A DNA stretch of 64,000 nt from Cucumis sativus (GCF_000004075.3 NC_026656.2:19354607-19418606); one strand, 5' to 3'. Counted from the first letter of the stretch, positions 47,801 through 62,300 are shown. Notes: a model not told the origin generated them from the sequence alone. A program made the numbers and translations.

Positions 47801-49355
47801 GAGTCCAGTGACAAGGAGAAGAAAGGTATACCTAAAGAATTTGATTATTGTGATGCTGTTAAGACGAGTTGATTTTCTTCCTTCGATTAACTCCATAACC
47901 TTTATTAACAAGCAGATGTTGAGAAGAGTAGCGACAATGATGAGAAGAAAGGCAAGTACACTCGATTCTGGAACGAGTTTGGTAAATCAATTAAACTCGG
48001 TATCATTGAGGATGCAACTAACAGAAACCGCTTAGCAAAACTGCTCCGATTTGAGAGGTATCTTCCGTTTACTCCACCTCGTTGATTCTTCTCTGTCTTC
48101 CTGAGATAATAGCCTAAATAAACTCTCTTGCAGCACCAAATCGGATGGCAAATTGACTTCACTGGATCAGTACATCTCAAGAATGAAATCAGGACAAAAG
48201 GATATCTTTTACATTACTGGATCAAGCAAGGAACAATTGGAGAAATCCCCATTCCTTGAGCGACTCAAGAAGAAGAACTACGAGGTAAATTCTAGTCAGG
48301 AGGTTAATTTTCTATGCTTTCTTTACAATCTGCTCATCACTTCCCCATATCTAATTTTGTTCTTTTCACAGGTTATCTTCTTCACGGATCCGGTTGATGA
48401 GTATTTGATGCAATATCTCATGGACTACGAAGACAAAAAATTCCAAAATGTATCGAAGGAGGGTCTCAAACTAGGAAAAGACTCCAAGGACAAAGAACTC
48501 AAGGAATCCTTCAAGGATCTTACTAAATGGTGGAAGACTGCCCTTTCTTTCGACAACGTCGATGATGTGAAAGTTTCCAACCGATTGGACAACACACCAT
48601 GTGTGGTTGTGACGTCCAAGTATGGATGGAGTGCCAACATGGAAAGGATCATGCAGTCTCAGACCCTATCAGATGCTAGCAAACAGGCATACATGCGTGG
48701 TAAGAGGGTGCTCGAGATCAACCCAAGACACCCTATCATCAAGGATCTCCGGGAGAGAATAGTAAAGGATCCTGAGGTTTGTTTTCATTTACTTTTAATC
48801 TTGTTAATCTTAAACGAAAAACAAAGGGATGCATCACATCATTGAAAAATCTATAGGTATGCTTATTTAGGCTGTGAGACTAATCATCCTAATCAATTGT
48901 TAGGATTTAGTGTCGGTTAAACTACTTTTGTAAGATTAGTCGGAAAAACACTTGAAAAGTTATTATAAACATGACTAAAGCCAAGACTGGAAGGCGACAA
49001 TTAAGCCAAACCATATCATGGATGGAAGATCATACTGAAAGGGGAGGGGATTTTCGAAATCCGTTAGACATTTACATCAATATTTTGTTTAATGCAGGAT
49101 GAAGGCGCAAAGCAGGCTGCAAAACTGATGTATCAAACAGCTCTTCTGGAAAGTGGGTTTATTCTCAGTGACCCCAAGGACTTTGCCTCCCAAATCTACG
49201 ACACAGTGAAGACTAGCTTAAACATCAGCCCCGACGCAACCGTGGACGAGGAAGAGGAAGCAGAAGTAGAAGCCGAGACTGAATCAAAGGGAACAGAAGC
49301 AGAGGAGAATATCAAATCGGAAACTGCAGATGAGGAGGCAAAGGATGAGCTGTAG
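44838..49355 (+). CDS. HSP90.7: endoplasmin, ER-resident HSP90 (SHEPHERD/GRP94 type; 15 exons, 817 aa)
   Basis: ATP-dependent ER-lumen chaperone; the Arabidopsis homologue SHEPHERD is needed to fold CLAVATA-type receptors and other secretory clients. Exons: 44838-44904, 45097-45217, 45315-45468, 45560-45640, 45765-45876, 45961-46087, 46172-46310, 46838-46955, 47073-47269, 47367-47582, 47660-47825, 47916-48057, 48134-48284, 48372-48776, 49098-49355; 2454 nt, all phases fit. Signal peptide about residues 1-22 ([15 protein letters not shown]). The GHKL ATPase domain has [31 protein letters not shown] and GQFGVGFYS; an acidic linker sits near 298-325 and the MEEVD of cytosolic HSP90s is replaced by KDEL for ER retrieval. 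Length is close to the 823 residues recalled for AtHSP90.7. The promoter has two ERSEs and two CCACGTCA motifs, predicting induction by unfolded protein. Confidence 0.97.
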
Positions 49356-51805
49356 ATTTAAAATTATTTAACTGTGGAACGGAGGTGGTTTATAATTTTG
49401 AATATCATCACCCATCATAGAGCTCTGCTAACTCCTCAACTTTCTTCTTCTAAGATCACATCAATGGAAGAAGCTTAGGGAAAGGAAGAGGATTTGGTAT
49501 TTTCTTTTTTAATTAGAGAGAATTTTACTGTAAACGTTTTTGTTTGGTAGGAATTTTCATGTTAGTTTATAAGGGGGATTTTGAAAGCTTGGATTGAGAG
49601 TTCCTTCTTGTCTCATGTTTTGCTTTTCTCTTCATTTCTTTCGTCTGATCCATAATCTATCCAGGCGTTTGATGTTGTGGGATGCCCATGGAGGTTTCAA
49701 TCATATTTTCAAATCTTGTTTTTCCGATCCCTAATTTTATCCTTAATTAGTCTTTACATATGTCTAAAAAACCCATCAACCCAACATTGAAGATGATGGA
49801 AAGAGCTTAGGGTTTACATTCTAAAATATTGTTAAACATCTGGTTGATATGCAAATCAAGTTTCATGCCGTCCTCCCTATTCTTGAACGTTGATTATTTG
49901 TAAAACTCGGTGAGGCGTTGTGGTGGGATGAGATGGGATGGGCGATTCGTGATTTTCTTGGATCTACTATTTGTGTCGAGACCTTTCATTTTTGTATTGG
50001 TATCCCTTCTGCCTCTCTCTGTTGTGATTGAATCTAATACTTGGGGTGGTTGTAGATCTGATTTACAACTGCACTTTAGATTTCACTGAGATGAAGGAAC
50101 AGTATTTCGACGAGAAGGTTGAGAGTTGTCACTTTATCCTTTTATTCTCGTGCATAGAAACAAGTTGCTTGATGTGTTCTCCATTACGCTATTGAGTTTT
50201 TTTCTTTTTTCTTGTCCCTTTCTTCCAAATTAGACGTTTAAGGGAAACGTTGGGTTTCTAATTTTCCTGGCTAAATTTGTGATGTTATTGTTATTGATTT
50301 TTTTGTTCGTAATGTCCTTTTTAAGAGGGCTTGTCTTTGTATTTACAAAGTTTCTTTTCAAAAATTAAGTTATATATATATATATATACTTTTTACGCAA
50401 AAGCTCCAGACTATAGGGTTTAATAAGTGACCAATATGCTTTTCCTGGAAGAGAGGGAAAAACAACAGTACTAGTGGGACACTCAAACACAAACCATGGG
50501 GCCCTATACTACATTAAGGAAAGCAAATCATTATCACCTTTAAATTCACATTTTTCAGAAAGAATATAGTAAAACAAATTTTAGAATCACTTCAAATCCT
50601 CTTTCATAAATAAATATCCCTTTCTTTTTTTAAAATTTATTTTTTCCAGTAAGAATTTCTTCACAATAAAATTACAAAGAAAAAGGAACTTTATCAAATA
50701 GCCCATAGAATGACATTCCCACCTCCCTTTCTTTCTTTCTTTTTTTCTTCTTTTCAAGTGTATTTTGAAAGCAAGCATGAGTGAGCATAAAGTGCTTGTC
50801 CCATGGAAGAACCCCAAATAAATAATGATAAAAAAGTAAAAATTTATAGAACGAACCAAATTTAAAAGCATTGAGTAGGAATGGGTAATGTTTTGTACAA
50901 AATACAGAGTCCAATCACGATGTTCCCATTATTCAGTCCACAACGAGTCCCAAAAATATAAAAACTTCATATTCAAGTGTTAACCACAATCATTTCTCAA
51001 TGTGGCCCAATATGATCTGTCAAATATTAGATTAAATCGTTAAAGTAAACTTGGTTTGGTTTAACGATTTTGGTATGCATTCCATTCCCGGAGGTCGATA
51101 CTTTAATATCTCATCTACACAATTATTTGTAAAGAAAAAAAGTTAAAATAAAAAATTTGTGTATATTTAGTCTATTTTGTGAGATTTTTGTTTATTTAGT
51201 CTTATTTTTGTAGGAATAAAAATTTGTTTTTAGAGATTTCAAAATCTGTCCACATAGCTATGAAATATCTGTGCTTGATAGTTACTGAATTTAGGAATTT
51301 TTGTTCTTATGCAAGATTAAAAGGAAATAGTGGAAAATCAAAGATGATAATGACAGAATCATAGAACAAAATAATTAGGGTTCAATAAAAGATTTAAACC
51401 AAGCATTAAATAACATAAATGTAAACAAAAGCTGACTAAATAAATCAGTAACGTGTGATTTTTTAAATAGACATTTTCAAATATAAAAAAATGAATTAAA
51501 ATATAATTGATAGATCTAAAATTTTGCTATTATTTTTAAAAAAATCCATTTACAAGACATAATTTTAAAAAGTTAATTTAAAGGAATTGATTAAAACTCA
51601 AAAACCCATATTTAAAATGAAAGCAAACACGAGAACTCTGCATGATATTATTCAATCTTTGTTTGGACAAAATACAAATAAAAACCATAACATATCAACA
51701 TTTCATTAAACAAGAATCACTAGTTTACTTTTAGCCTACAAGGAGAAGAAAAGGGTTTTCAAGGGAAAAAAAAATACAAGGGGAAGAAAAAGAATGGCTA
51801 CTAGC
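49356..51805. other. region between convergent endoplasmin and synaptotagmin genes
   Basis: Contains the 3' UTR of endoplasmin (to roughly 49,650) and the 3' UTR of the minus-strand synaptotagmin near its end. A (TA)n run lies at about 50371-50388. A less AT-rich stretch at 49,860-50,120 has no open frame of note. No gene supported. Confidence 0.55.
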
Positions 51806-54800
51806 CTATGATGAAGTTCTCCATTGTAGCTCGATTTGGATCCGACCGTTCTTCGAGTCGATGAGATGATACTTCGCGTTAATCCTCTTGTTTGAGACAA
51901 CATCAGCAAGATTTATGTCCACGTAGCCCAAAGTTTCCTGATCATTAATAGGATTGAAATTTCAGAATCTTCCAATTTTCATAACACGAATGAGAAAAAA
52001 ACTATTGAGGAAGCATTATATATAATATACCTTGGGGTGAAGCAGGCCTATCCTTGAAGAGGCACTAAGTACTTCCACATGGATCTTATCGTTGACAGGC
52101 GGCTCCTCGAGCGTAAACTGAAACTCCTCATCCCATCTTGGATCTCGGTTCTTCTTAACATGCTGCATCCATGCCAAATGGAGTTCAAAATTAATAAGCT
52201 CGAAGAATATAGGTTATGATCGCGATAAATTCATTCTTACACAGTATACAAGTGTGTGCTATATGTAAGCAGTTGTTTGTAACCAGGCCAGCTTGCATAA
52301 GAAATCGACCCTATCGATATCGACAAGTCACATGTACATTGTACCTTTCTTTTTTTACTATTTAGAGTCCTATTATTAGCATATTCTTGAAGAAGTTTCA
52401 TTTTAATGTCAATTCTTATTTAGTCAGGTAAATGAACTGTTGAAAGATAAAAGAAAGTCGATCCCATGGAATTACCTTAGTTCTTTTCTCTTCTCCTCTG
52501 AAAAGCAAACGGACGTAGGGGTTTGTATGGTGCTTCCCTTCCACATCTTCTGCTTGATGGATCATGATAACGAGCAAGCCTCCACCAGCAGGAGTTCCAT
52601 CAGGAGCCTTTTGAACTGCTTCAGCATCATCAACACTTTTCAGAGCTTCATCGTCCTTGAAAGGTTTGTACAACATTTCCACAACAATCTGCCCTCTCGA
52701 CTTCTCATTTTGTGTATCATTAGGATCCATATTTTTCAACACGTCAAGAGTAAATTCCTTGGACTCTTCAGGTGTAAGTTCTTTCAACGGAACAACGTTC
52801 ATTCCCATCTTATCGTGCTTGCCAACCTAAAAGAAAAAGAAAACACACTGAGAACACGAGACAATCACATAGAGTTCGTCTTATGAACAAGATAAGATCT
52901 GTAAAGAAGAGTGTCATTTGGTTACTATCTATTTACCAAAGTTCTAAAAGGTCTCTTGATGAGGAAACCAAACCTAAACTATTTAAACGAAAATACCTGC
53001 TCCCAATCATAAAGAATCATTTCCAGAGCTTGAGATTCGGGATCTTTCACGACAAAAGTAAACTCCTCATTCCATACTGGGTTCAAATTAGTGTGTTTCA
53101 CAGTTGTTTTCTTAGAAGGAAGCTTGTCTTCAGTGAGCTTCAGTTTTAAATATGGATCTGATGCGCCAAATAGATCTTTCTTTTTAAGCTTTAGTGCTCT
53201 CAAAACCTTCACATGAAGGATGCCAACAGGCTTCTTCATGGCACTGACAAAGATTAAACGAACTAAGAAACAGATTGCTTCAACATAATCACAATACAGA
53301 AATAACACAAACAGAACTTACTTCGCAGGGTCCATTATCTGTACTTCAAGGGTTTTGGGCCATAGATACATATTGGCAACTTGATCTTTTATTAGTTCCT
53401 GAGATGATGGGAAGTCTTTTTACTAGTTCGTTATCATGAATCAAATTAATTGTTTACAATGTTTGCAAATATAACACAATACAGAATAATGCATACCTGA
53501 ACAAACCTATACAGCCCCGGGATGGACATTGCATCTGCACCGAGCAATTTCAGTCCAAAATCGACATGGGGCTGCGGAGTCAGACAACATAATAGAAGAG
53601 AAATAAGCAGGTGAATAACAATTTAAAACTATATACAATTTAACCAGTTACTGCACCTTCTCCATGAGAGACACAAATATTTTGGCAAAGCAAGGAAAGC
53701 TTGGGACCAAAGGCTTTAGGGTGATACGTGGAATAGCAAACACTTGCAAATCAACCACCTGAAAGCCAAGAGAAAATCAGATATTTCCGCTTCTGCAGTT
53801 CAAAGTACTAAATACAGATAACACTGACATAATACTTCCAATTTCCAAATAAACACATAAATCGACATTTGTCCATATTGTTACTATTCAACTTAGTAAG
53901 TGCACAACCTGAACTGTCGCTTTCAATCCAAATGCTTTCACTGAAACAGTAACATTTGGATTTCCCGCCCACTTCATACATGGCTCCATGATCAGCTCTT
54001 TATCATCAGTCATATAAACTTTCATTCCTGGTTTGTAAATTCATCAAAATGAGAGAATCATCATCTAGTGTCCAAATGGACTAATATAATTATAACAAAA
54101 AACTGGGAGTAAAGAAGTGAACGACAATATACTACAATCTCAAGTAACAGACATTTAATCAGCAGAGGTTACATTAAAATCATAGGCTGGTGCTATGTAA
54201 AGTAACGATTGTTCACTCAATATTACACACAAAGTGGGAATGAGAGAGAGAGGGAGTTTACCTTGTAAAGTTGGCGGTAAGCAGCCCAATGTTAGAGTGT
54301 CAAATTCAACAGCATCGATTTTGTATTTTGGAATTTGCTCTGCAATAATAGGCTTTGCTATGTTCCTCACAGTCTTGCAAATGGCCTAGGAAAGGTAGCG
54401 AGAAAATAAAAGGCTATAACAACAAAGGCTCTGAAAAATATTATCGATTGTCAATTGCAATGCACAAACCTTGTCCAAGTAAGGCCACATAATTTCAAGG
54501 AATTTGTTGAGCCAGTCAACCTAAAGGAAAGAAGAAAAGTACAGAGAAAAAACTGTTACCACACCTAAACAAACGAATCATATGCATTTGTAGTCTAACA
54601 ACAAGAAGTAAAATGGTGACATACACGATCGTAATCAGGATTTTTCACCCATAGAGGTATTTCTGGCATCATCCGCAACAATGAGGCAGAATCTTGCTCA
54701 ACCAAAGGGCGAACAACAGGATCCTGAAACAATTAGAACCAAGAGAATAAAGAAAACACGATCATGCAACAAATTTCTGTGTGATTATTCCAACATATCA

Positions 54801-55722
54801 AAACTAATTAAGTCCAGAGATGGCATCTGAATTTGTCCAGATGACCAAAAAAGTCAATAATTTCTAGTCTATTTCACCAACTAAATAGAAAGCAACTTGT
54901 ATGAGGTCTTAACAATCACTTCCAAAAAAATTCTAAGTCTAGCTTGAATTAAGTCTATAGTTCAATATGAGCAATTGTGAGAGGAACCTGAATCGTCAAT
55001 ACTCTAATGCACAACAAAAACAACATAAATCTCCCAACTATTAGTCCTAACTGCATCGGCAAATAAGGTCACATCCCAATTCCAAATCAAAGCATCTATT
55101 ACCTCTACCATGTCTCCACCTACACAAGGAAACTTGATTGGTAGCAATTCACAGATTCAAATACTGTAAATATCTTCCTCAATCAAAGTTCCTCTTCTTC
55201 TTCTTTAATCTTCGTTCTCTCTTTCTTTCTATTGTCACTATCAGTCCTCTACGTTAAAAGCAGTACAAGGGAGGAGAAAAAAGGGGTGACATCTAAATGA
55301 AATTCTAGGAAACATAAATAAGAAAATCAACGAAAATAGGGGACACAAGTACTTGGGTCCGTCCTGTCTTCATCAGTACGAACAAGCAAACCCCCCCAAC
55401 TTATCAAATTGACAACCGCTGGAGTCAATAACACGAAAATTCCCAAACAAACTGGGAATTGCCACTATACAATTTCAGAAAACACTCTCAATTCAACGCA
55501 ATTAGAACAAGTTTCCTACACAGAGCCTCACAGTGACAGTGCGGATCCGTAGAAGAAGCATAAGATTTTCCACAAACAAAAATCACAACAAAAGTGGAAA
55601 GAGACACAAACCTTGACATCTGATGGCTGAAAATAGATGAACATGTAATATCCAGCCACAAGCCCAATCGAAGTTCCCAAGCCAAAACCGAAGAAACCCA
55701 GTATACTACTAAGCAACCCCAT
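51806..55722 (-). CDS. plant synaptotagmin, SYT1/SYT2 type (12 exons, 539 aa)
   Basis: Membrane-tethered lipid-binding protein. Relatives sit at ER-plasma membrane contact sites (SYT1) or in Golgi/exocytic membranes (SYT2) and act in membrane repair, trafficking and virus movement. Exons in coding order: 55612-55722, 54625-54723, 54470-54520, 54262-54385, 53909-54027, 53657-53758, 53497-53571, 53322-53398, 52997-53243, 52476-52826, 52031-52162, 51806-51937; 1620 nt in frame. An N-terminal membrane anchor (MGLLSSILGFFGFGLG to about residue 31) is followed by the SMP lipid-transfer domain (about 68-250), C2A (about 255-370; DLFGASDPYLKLKL, WNEEFTFVV) and C2B (about 416-530; VEGKHHTNPYVRLLF, RWDEEFQFTL). 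Length fits Arabidopsis SYT1/SYT2 (541/537 as recalled). I start at 55722; an in-frame ATG at 55757 would not match the family's N-terminus. Gene neighbours favour SYT2. Confidence 0.96.
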
Positions 55723-56320
55723 CTAAAATCCGTTTTCAAACTGACCCAAATCACCAAATTTCAAAAGAAATCCAAGGGGAAAAGATGGAAAGAAGGAAAA
55801 AGGAAGAATCCCTTTTAATAATAGCCTCTCTTCTCCATTACACACCAGATAAAACAGGAAGAAGAAAAAGAAGAACCCCACAAACAGAGAGAGAGGGAGC
55901 GATTAATTTTGTTCCCTAAAGAAGAAATAGCGATCTGTTGAAGTTAAGAACAAAAGGGAAACGGAAGGGTAATGAAAATGAAGGAAAGGATAAGATTGAA
56001 GGGGAAATGAAGAATCAGAAGAGTAATAAAGGGGGCATTTATTCGATTGAAGGAAGTAGAATCAGAGCATTGTTTTGCTGAAGTAGAACCACAACCACCA
56101 TGAGCATTGGATCAAAGGAAATGGGTTTGAATGAATTAAGACACGGACGAAGCGCGTGGGATTGTCGGTAAAGAGTGTCAAATGGGGTTTGAATAGAAAG
56201 AGTGAATATGAAAAAAAAAATATCTGCTTTTTTGAGTTTTGTAACTGATGAAGACGCACCGAATCCCGTTTCTTTCTGTTACTGCTGGCTCCAGTGTTAA
56301 TGATATTCATCATTTTTTCT
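55723..56320 (-). promoter_or_regulatory. leader and promoter region of the synaptotagmin gene
   Basis: Purine-rich on the plus strand, hence CT-rich in the transcribed direction, as in plant 5' UTRs; includes a run of CT repeats near 55,885-55,895. No clear TATA box assigned, so the transcription start is unknown. Confidence 0.45.
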
Positions 56321-59300
56321 TCTTTTTTTTTCCTTTGGGAAAGAAAGTAAATGTTCTAATTTGGTAACTTCCATTTGACTCCCAAAGAAACCAAAAACAT
56401 CCATTCTTTCTCTTCTTTCCTTGTTTTTCTTTGTAACTCTCTCTCTCACTCTCTCTTTTCCTTTCTTCTCTTTTTTTATTAATTAGTTATTTGAAAAAAG
56501 TATAAAAATTATAATTCAAACTATTTTTAAATTAAAAGTTGACACTCTTTGGTTTTTATTTCAACCATTACAAGTTAAAATTTTGAATGTTTGTTTAATT
56601 AACAGATGTAGTGTATTTAGTTTTGAAAAAAAAGTTATAATTTAGTTTCTATATTTCCTAGCTCTAAATATTATTTATGGAGTGATATGTAGGTGAGAAA
56701 GTAAATATCCAATTGATACTAAATTTTAACTTTTTTGAGCCTATAGATGTTGAAAATTTGTAATGTTAAACTATTTCCTAAATACTTTTTTCTACTTTTT
56801 ACGAAAAATCAAAGTTATGCGACGAAGAAAATTAGATTTCAGTTTTCATGATTTCAAAGTGCGTACAATTCTATGAGATTTTTATTAAACCATAAAATTT
56901 GTTTATGATGTTTTGTTAAATCTTAAGAATGATAGTTATAGATTTCTAAGTTGTGGGGACTAAACTCTAAGTTTTTTCAAACGACGGGAAACTAAATTTG
57001 TAGCTTAAAATAAAAATCAACTAATGCCTATAAAATTTGAGGACATGTTTTGGACCCTAACTTCAACCGAGTGAAGTAGGCAATTGTAACTCAATTCATA
57101 TTTGTGGTTGAAATTATAATAGTTGATGTTGATGACTATTGTAACAGACAATAGTTACGTTGTTGTTACTTCAAACCTCTATTTACTACATTGTATTTCA
57201 TTTATCACTATGTTTACTCTTCCACACTCATCACTTTTTTTGTTTTTGATGTCGTATATGATTTGGAAAGAAAACTAACATTATATAAGTAAATTCGAGT
57301 TAATTTTAAATGTAATTAAGATTATTTGGCTGTAAATGAATCTTACACTGATTCATTTTAAAAAGTTTAGAGTTCTTAATTGAATAATTATCTTTTAGAA
57401 AATAAGTGATATTAACTGTGTTTTTCAACCTCACTTGAAGACTATTAGGACAGGTGGACTATATTTTATACATTTGGATGATTCTTATGATACTATTTCA
57501 AGTACTTGAAAATATCTTCATTTTAAATAAACAAATGAAAAATACCACATTCGTATAGTTTTGAATATGGATACATTTCAAGTGTACGGTTTTCGTCCCT
57601 TTATTTTCAACCAATCTTAAGAATGGTTTTTGCAATTAGTTTGTTGTTGACTTGTGTGTGTTTTTAAATAGTCTCGATCAAGGACTTGTAGACTATGGAA
57701 ACATTACTTTAGTTGCTTTTTCAATATACTAAGTTTCGTTTCGTTTTATTTTAATTATTGTATTTCCAAATTTCAAATGTTCAATTTTGATTTACTTACC
57801 TAAAAAAACTAAAAAATGATTTTGCAAGTTGTTTAGGGTTGATTTCTAAAATTTAAAAAAAAAAAAAAAAAGTCTCTAATTAACATTGTTCTTATAAATG
57901 TATAAAATATTTTCACAACGAGATTATACTACTTAATCAAAATTTTAAAAGGAAAATTCATATAAATAGAATAAACTATAAAGTATTTACATCCTATTGC
58001 AAAAAAATAGTACTTCATACTTGGATTAAAATTATGGTTATCAATTTTAAGCTTGGATTAAAATTTTGCTACATGCAATAAATAGTTTGTCGATTCTTCT
58101 ATTTTCTATATTTTTTCTTTAAAAAATGTATTTTTTATTTACATATATATAAAGTGTAAAACCTACCCGTAGAATATAAAATCGAGGGACTAAACTTATA
58201 AAAAATGTTACAATTGTGTTCTCAAACTTGTATAATTCAATTATATTTTCATTCAATGTTCAAATATTTTCAACAATTATAAGTTTGAATGACTAATTTT
58301 AATTCATATTGTCGTAATTATAGCATTTTTTGAGATATCATTCCTACTATTAATTTACCAAATCTCTCCTTAGCTGTATTATTCTTGACCTCCAGTTACG
58401 CTTGTACTATAAGTTCGAGTATATGGAATTTACCATAAAAATATGAGTGAGAGCTAATTAAGTTGAAAAAAAGATAAGAGTATTGAAATGATTTGATAAA
58501 GGGTGTGGAATGTGGATAGTTTATGGTTGATATTGATAATAAAGGTTGACGACACGTCGTGTAGTATAGGGAAGTTTGGAAATGACGAAATTGTCCGAAT
58601 CTTGGACTATGAAGATTCTTGCCGACAATTAGAATTGATGAGATCCATAATATTTGTGATTATAATTTATAAAGAATACTCATTTTCTCCACCACTCCGT
58701 TATTAACGATTTCTTTTGTCCCTTTTCTTTCTTTTAGTATAAATCTACAACTGAGTTATCGTAAAATAATAATAACAATAAAAATAATAAATACCTTTAG
58801 CCTCTCAACTTCTGTAAAAAAAAAAAAAAAGACACTTTATTTATTTATTTATAATTTTCCTATTTAGTATAATAGAAGTGGATGAATACCAAAATTTGAT
58901 TTATACTCAAAATTTCATGGCATGTTAACAATTAGTTACTGCATAAAAGAAAATGTATATATGTTTTTTAAATTCACATCGTAAATTTCCTTAACATCCA
59001 TTAATATAACATAACAATGGCTATAAATTTTTCTTTCCAAAACTACATTAAAAGAGAAAAAAGGAAGAATTAATTATATTGAGAATTGAACGTATGTAGA
59101 GTTTTATAGAAAGGAAGTAGAGTTTTGAATAAATAATTGATTGAATTTAAAGACAAAACATATAATTTTGTCTCATCAATTAAAACAAAGAAAAAGAAAA
59201 GGACAATCAACATTATATCTTTTGGATAATAAGGAATTGGGATGTGGGGCAGATGCAAAATTGAGAGAATTTGATTTTCTTTCTTTTTATTGAAGCAATA

Positions 59301-62300
59301 ATGAAAAATATTTAGGAAAAGCAAATTAAAAAAGCAGAAGTAGAAGAAGTAATGCCATGTGTGACTAAAAGAGAGGTCTCCATCAACTTCAAAAGCACTT
59401 TGAGTTGGAAAGTTTGGAACTATACTCAATTTCTAAAACCAATGATTTTAAAAAAAAATCTGCCATTTAAAATAAAATTCCATTAAAATATGTAAATGTA
59501 TCTTTAAACTAAAGTTATCTAATTCTACATGGCCCTTTAAATAAGTCAAAATCTGACTTATGGAATACTTGCAATTAAAACCTTATAATAAACGTAGCCC
59601 TTCTCACTATATTATTTTATTAGCTATTCTGGTGGTAATAAAGGTATCATAATCCCCAACTATTTGTTTTATGGGCTACATTACAAAATTCATAGTAGGC
59701 CTCGGCCCAACATAGTTCAACCCTAAGCTTTCGTGCAACCAATCTTCTCTCACGTGAGCTAAGGTTGGACTAGACATTACATTGGATTAGGGTTGGGTTG
59801 GGCCCAGCTACTATAATGGGTTGTTCAACATTGGCTTAGGTCAGCTCGGCCCGTTTCATTTCGCTACTCACGTTTATATTTTTTTGTATTAATAATTTTT
59901 TTAATGTTACAACTTATACAGAGCTGAAAATTTAATTAAGATAAGGTTACTAATGTTTTGATTAGTTGAATACTTAAATTTCCGTTTTATGTCGTTAAAT
60001 TTAATTATACTAAGATTACTGTAACTTTTTCGATTCTCTCATTCAACGTAGAATTAATGAAAAAAATAAACAAAAATGTTTTAGCTATTTTATGGACATG
60101 AAGAAATATGGTGAGATTCTAACTTGAAAATTGGGATTAATAATTTGAGAATTTTCGTGGGCTAAACAGAATATTAATTAAAAGAGTTTCACTATATTTG
60201 GTACAATAAAATATAATAATTAATTTAAAGTAAGAAGGGTCAAAATGTAATTTTAGCCATTAAATTTTGATAAGCAATGATCCAAACAAATAAATTTGAA
60301 GAACACAAAACCATTTAGAATGCTATCAACTTAACCTCAAATCAGAATTACAAAAGTGTGAGTTGTGAGTATTGGTAAAATATTTGAAAACATGACAAGT
60401 CGAAATTGATTGCATGTGATTCGGTGCGCTTTGTGTTATATTAAAATCGTTTTTTAATGCGATTCGGTTCGATTTAACATTTTAATCGATTCTAAAATCA
60501 AACCAAATCGCTTCATTTTAACCACATAAAAAATTTAAATAAAATTAAAAAATATTCATAAATATTTTATTTTTAAAACTTAGGTAAATATGTTACCTAG
60601 AATCCACTAATGTCTAAAATAAAAAGAGAAATTTTATAGAACTTTGAACTTTGGTGGTTCGAGATTGTCTGAAATTCAAAATAGAAAAGTAAATTTTATC
60701 TAATTTTATCTAACTTAACGCTTTGATGGCTTGATATTCTTCCAAATTTAACTAAATCGCATATGCGGTTCGATTTTGATTCAGTTTGATACAAACATGC
60801 GATTTGATTCGATTTTTTATGAGTTTTTTTTTTTTTTTTGCATCTTGTGATTTGGTACGATTTTAGGTTGAAACTGAAAGTGAGTATTCACAAAGAGAAC
60901 AAGATGAAGCTACTTTATCTGGCTCTATTTCAAATTAGAATTAACTTACAGGAGTATCTCATTTATTAAGTAATTAGTTAGACAAATGGAGTTCAATTCG
61001 TATTATAATTTCCTTTTATTGGCAACAAACATAAGTTTGAATCAGCTAGATATGATATGTTTTCTTTGACGTGCTTGTTTATTTATTTTTATACAAAATC
61101 AAATCTCAATTCTATATAATAAAAGTTTACATTAATTACCGTAACACTAAACTCACTCAATAGGTGCATATACACACTAACACATTTTCATCGTGATGCA
61201 CAATTATATTAAAATATAGATATATATAGAATCAATAGATGCATTAAAGGATATATATATATATATATTGAATGGATGCGTGTATCTCGGATCATGTATA
61301 TTTGATTTGGTGGCTAAATAATAAATGTATTCTACATTTCCTAGTTTTAGTCATTTTCTTATGTGGGTGTAATCTCACTTTTACCCACAATATCGTACAT
61401 GCATGGAAGGGCATTTTCGGTGTTTTACTTCTTCTTTTAAACCATATGCTATTTTCCACGTGGACTTCAGTGGCTGCGCTATAATAATTTTACAAAGAGA
61501 AAAGGTAATATAAAATAAAACAATAAAATTAATTACGATAATGCTAATGTATTAATTACTGAAAATATCTTCATCCGTAGCCTTTATTTTTTGTCACTCT
61601 CATTGGCCCTATCTCACATCTTAAAGGGAAGCATTTGAATAAAGTATTAATTACTATTCGTTTCTATCATATTCTTTTATTTTATTTTTCTTGAATGTAT
61701 TCAAATTCTAATTACTATACATGTATGTATTGTCTATGCTAAACAACATTTCAAACAATAAAACTAAGAAAACGACCAAATTTGAACCAATCACAACATC
61801 TAAAAACTAAATTAGACGAAGGAAAATGGATCAACCAATTGAGTATGATCACCAAATGCCTATTAGGATAAGTAATTCACTTGTTCCGATAAATTAAAAG
61901 ACAATCCTAGTTTAGTTCTCGAATCCTATTTTTAAACGCGATTTTAGTTTAGTTATTATTGTAAATAACATAATATAGACTTAAGAAAATTAAGTAAGTT
62001 CAATGTACACTTTTAAGTTTTCGTAATTTTTGCTATGTTTATTCATTATTTAATTTTAGCATCAAAACATATGTGATTGGTGGTACCACATCGATGATGT
62101 GTATATATTCATACTTTTGAAGGATTATGTTATTTTTTTTTTTAACCGTATAAATTTATTGTAATTGAAAGTCAAACTATTTCCATGTTCAAAAGTATAG
62201 GAAGTAAGCTGAATGGATAAAAAAAAGTACATAAAACCAACAAATTTAAGTACAATTATAAATGGAGTATGGTGTAGTTTGAGATGGATTAATTAAATCT

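Noticed and set aside
55723-55757. Upstream in-frame ATG at 55757 as the synaptotagmin start
   Set aside because: The family starts directly with MG(F/L)-type membrane anchor sequence; the 55722 ATG reproduces this and the extension does not.
60410-60860. GATTCGGTTCGATTT-type words as a CRISPR-like or satellite array
   Set aside because: Unit length and spacing are irregular and the genome is a plant's; best seen as degenerate simple sequence.
61272-61484. Plus-strand 70-codon hydrophobic frame
   Set aside because: Could be read as a small membrane protein, but AT-rich chance frames commonly look hydrophobic, and there is no promoter or homology that I recognise.
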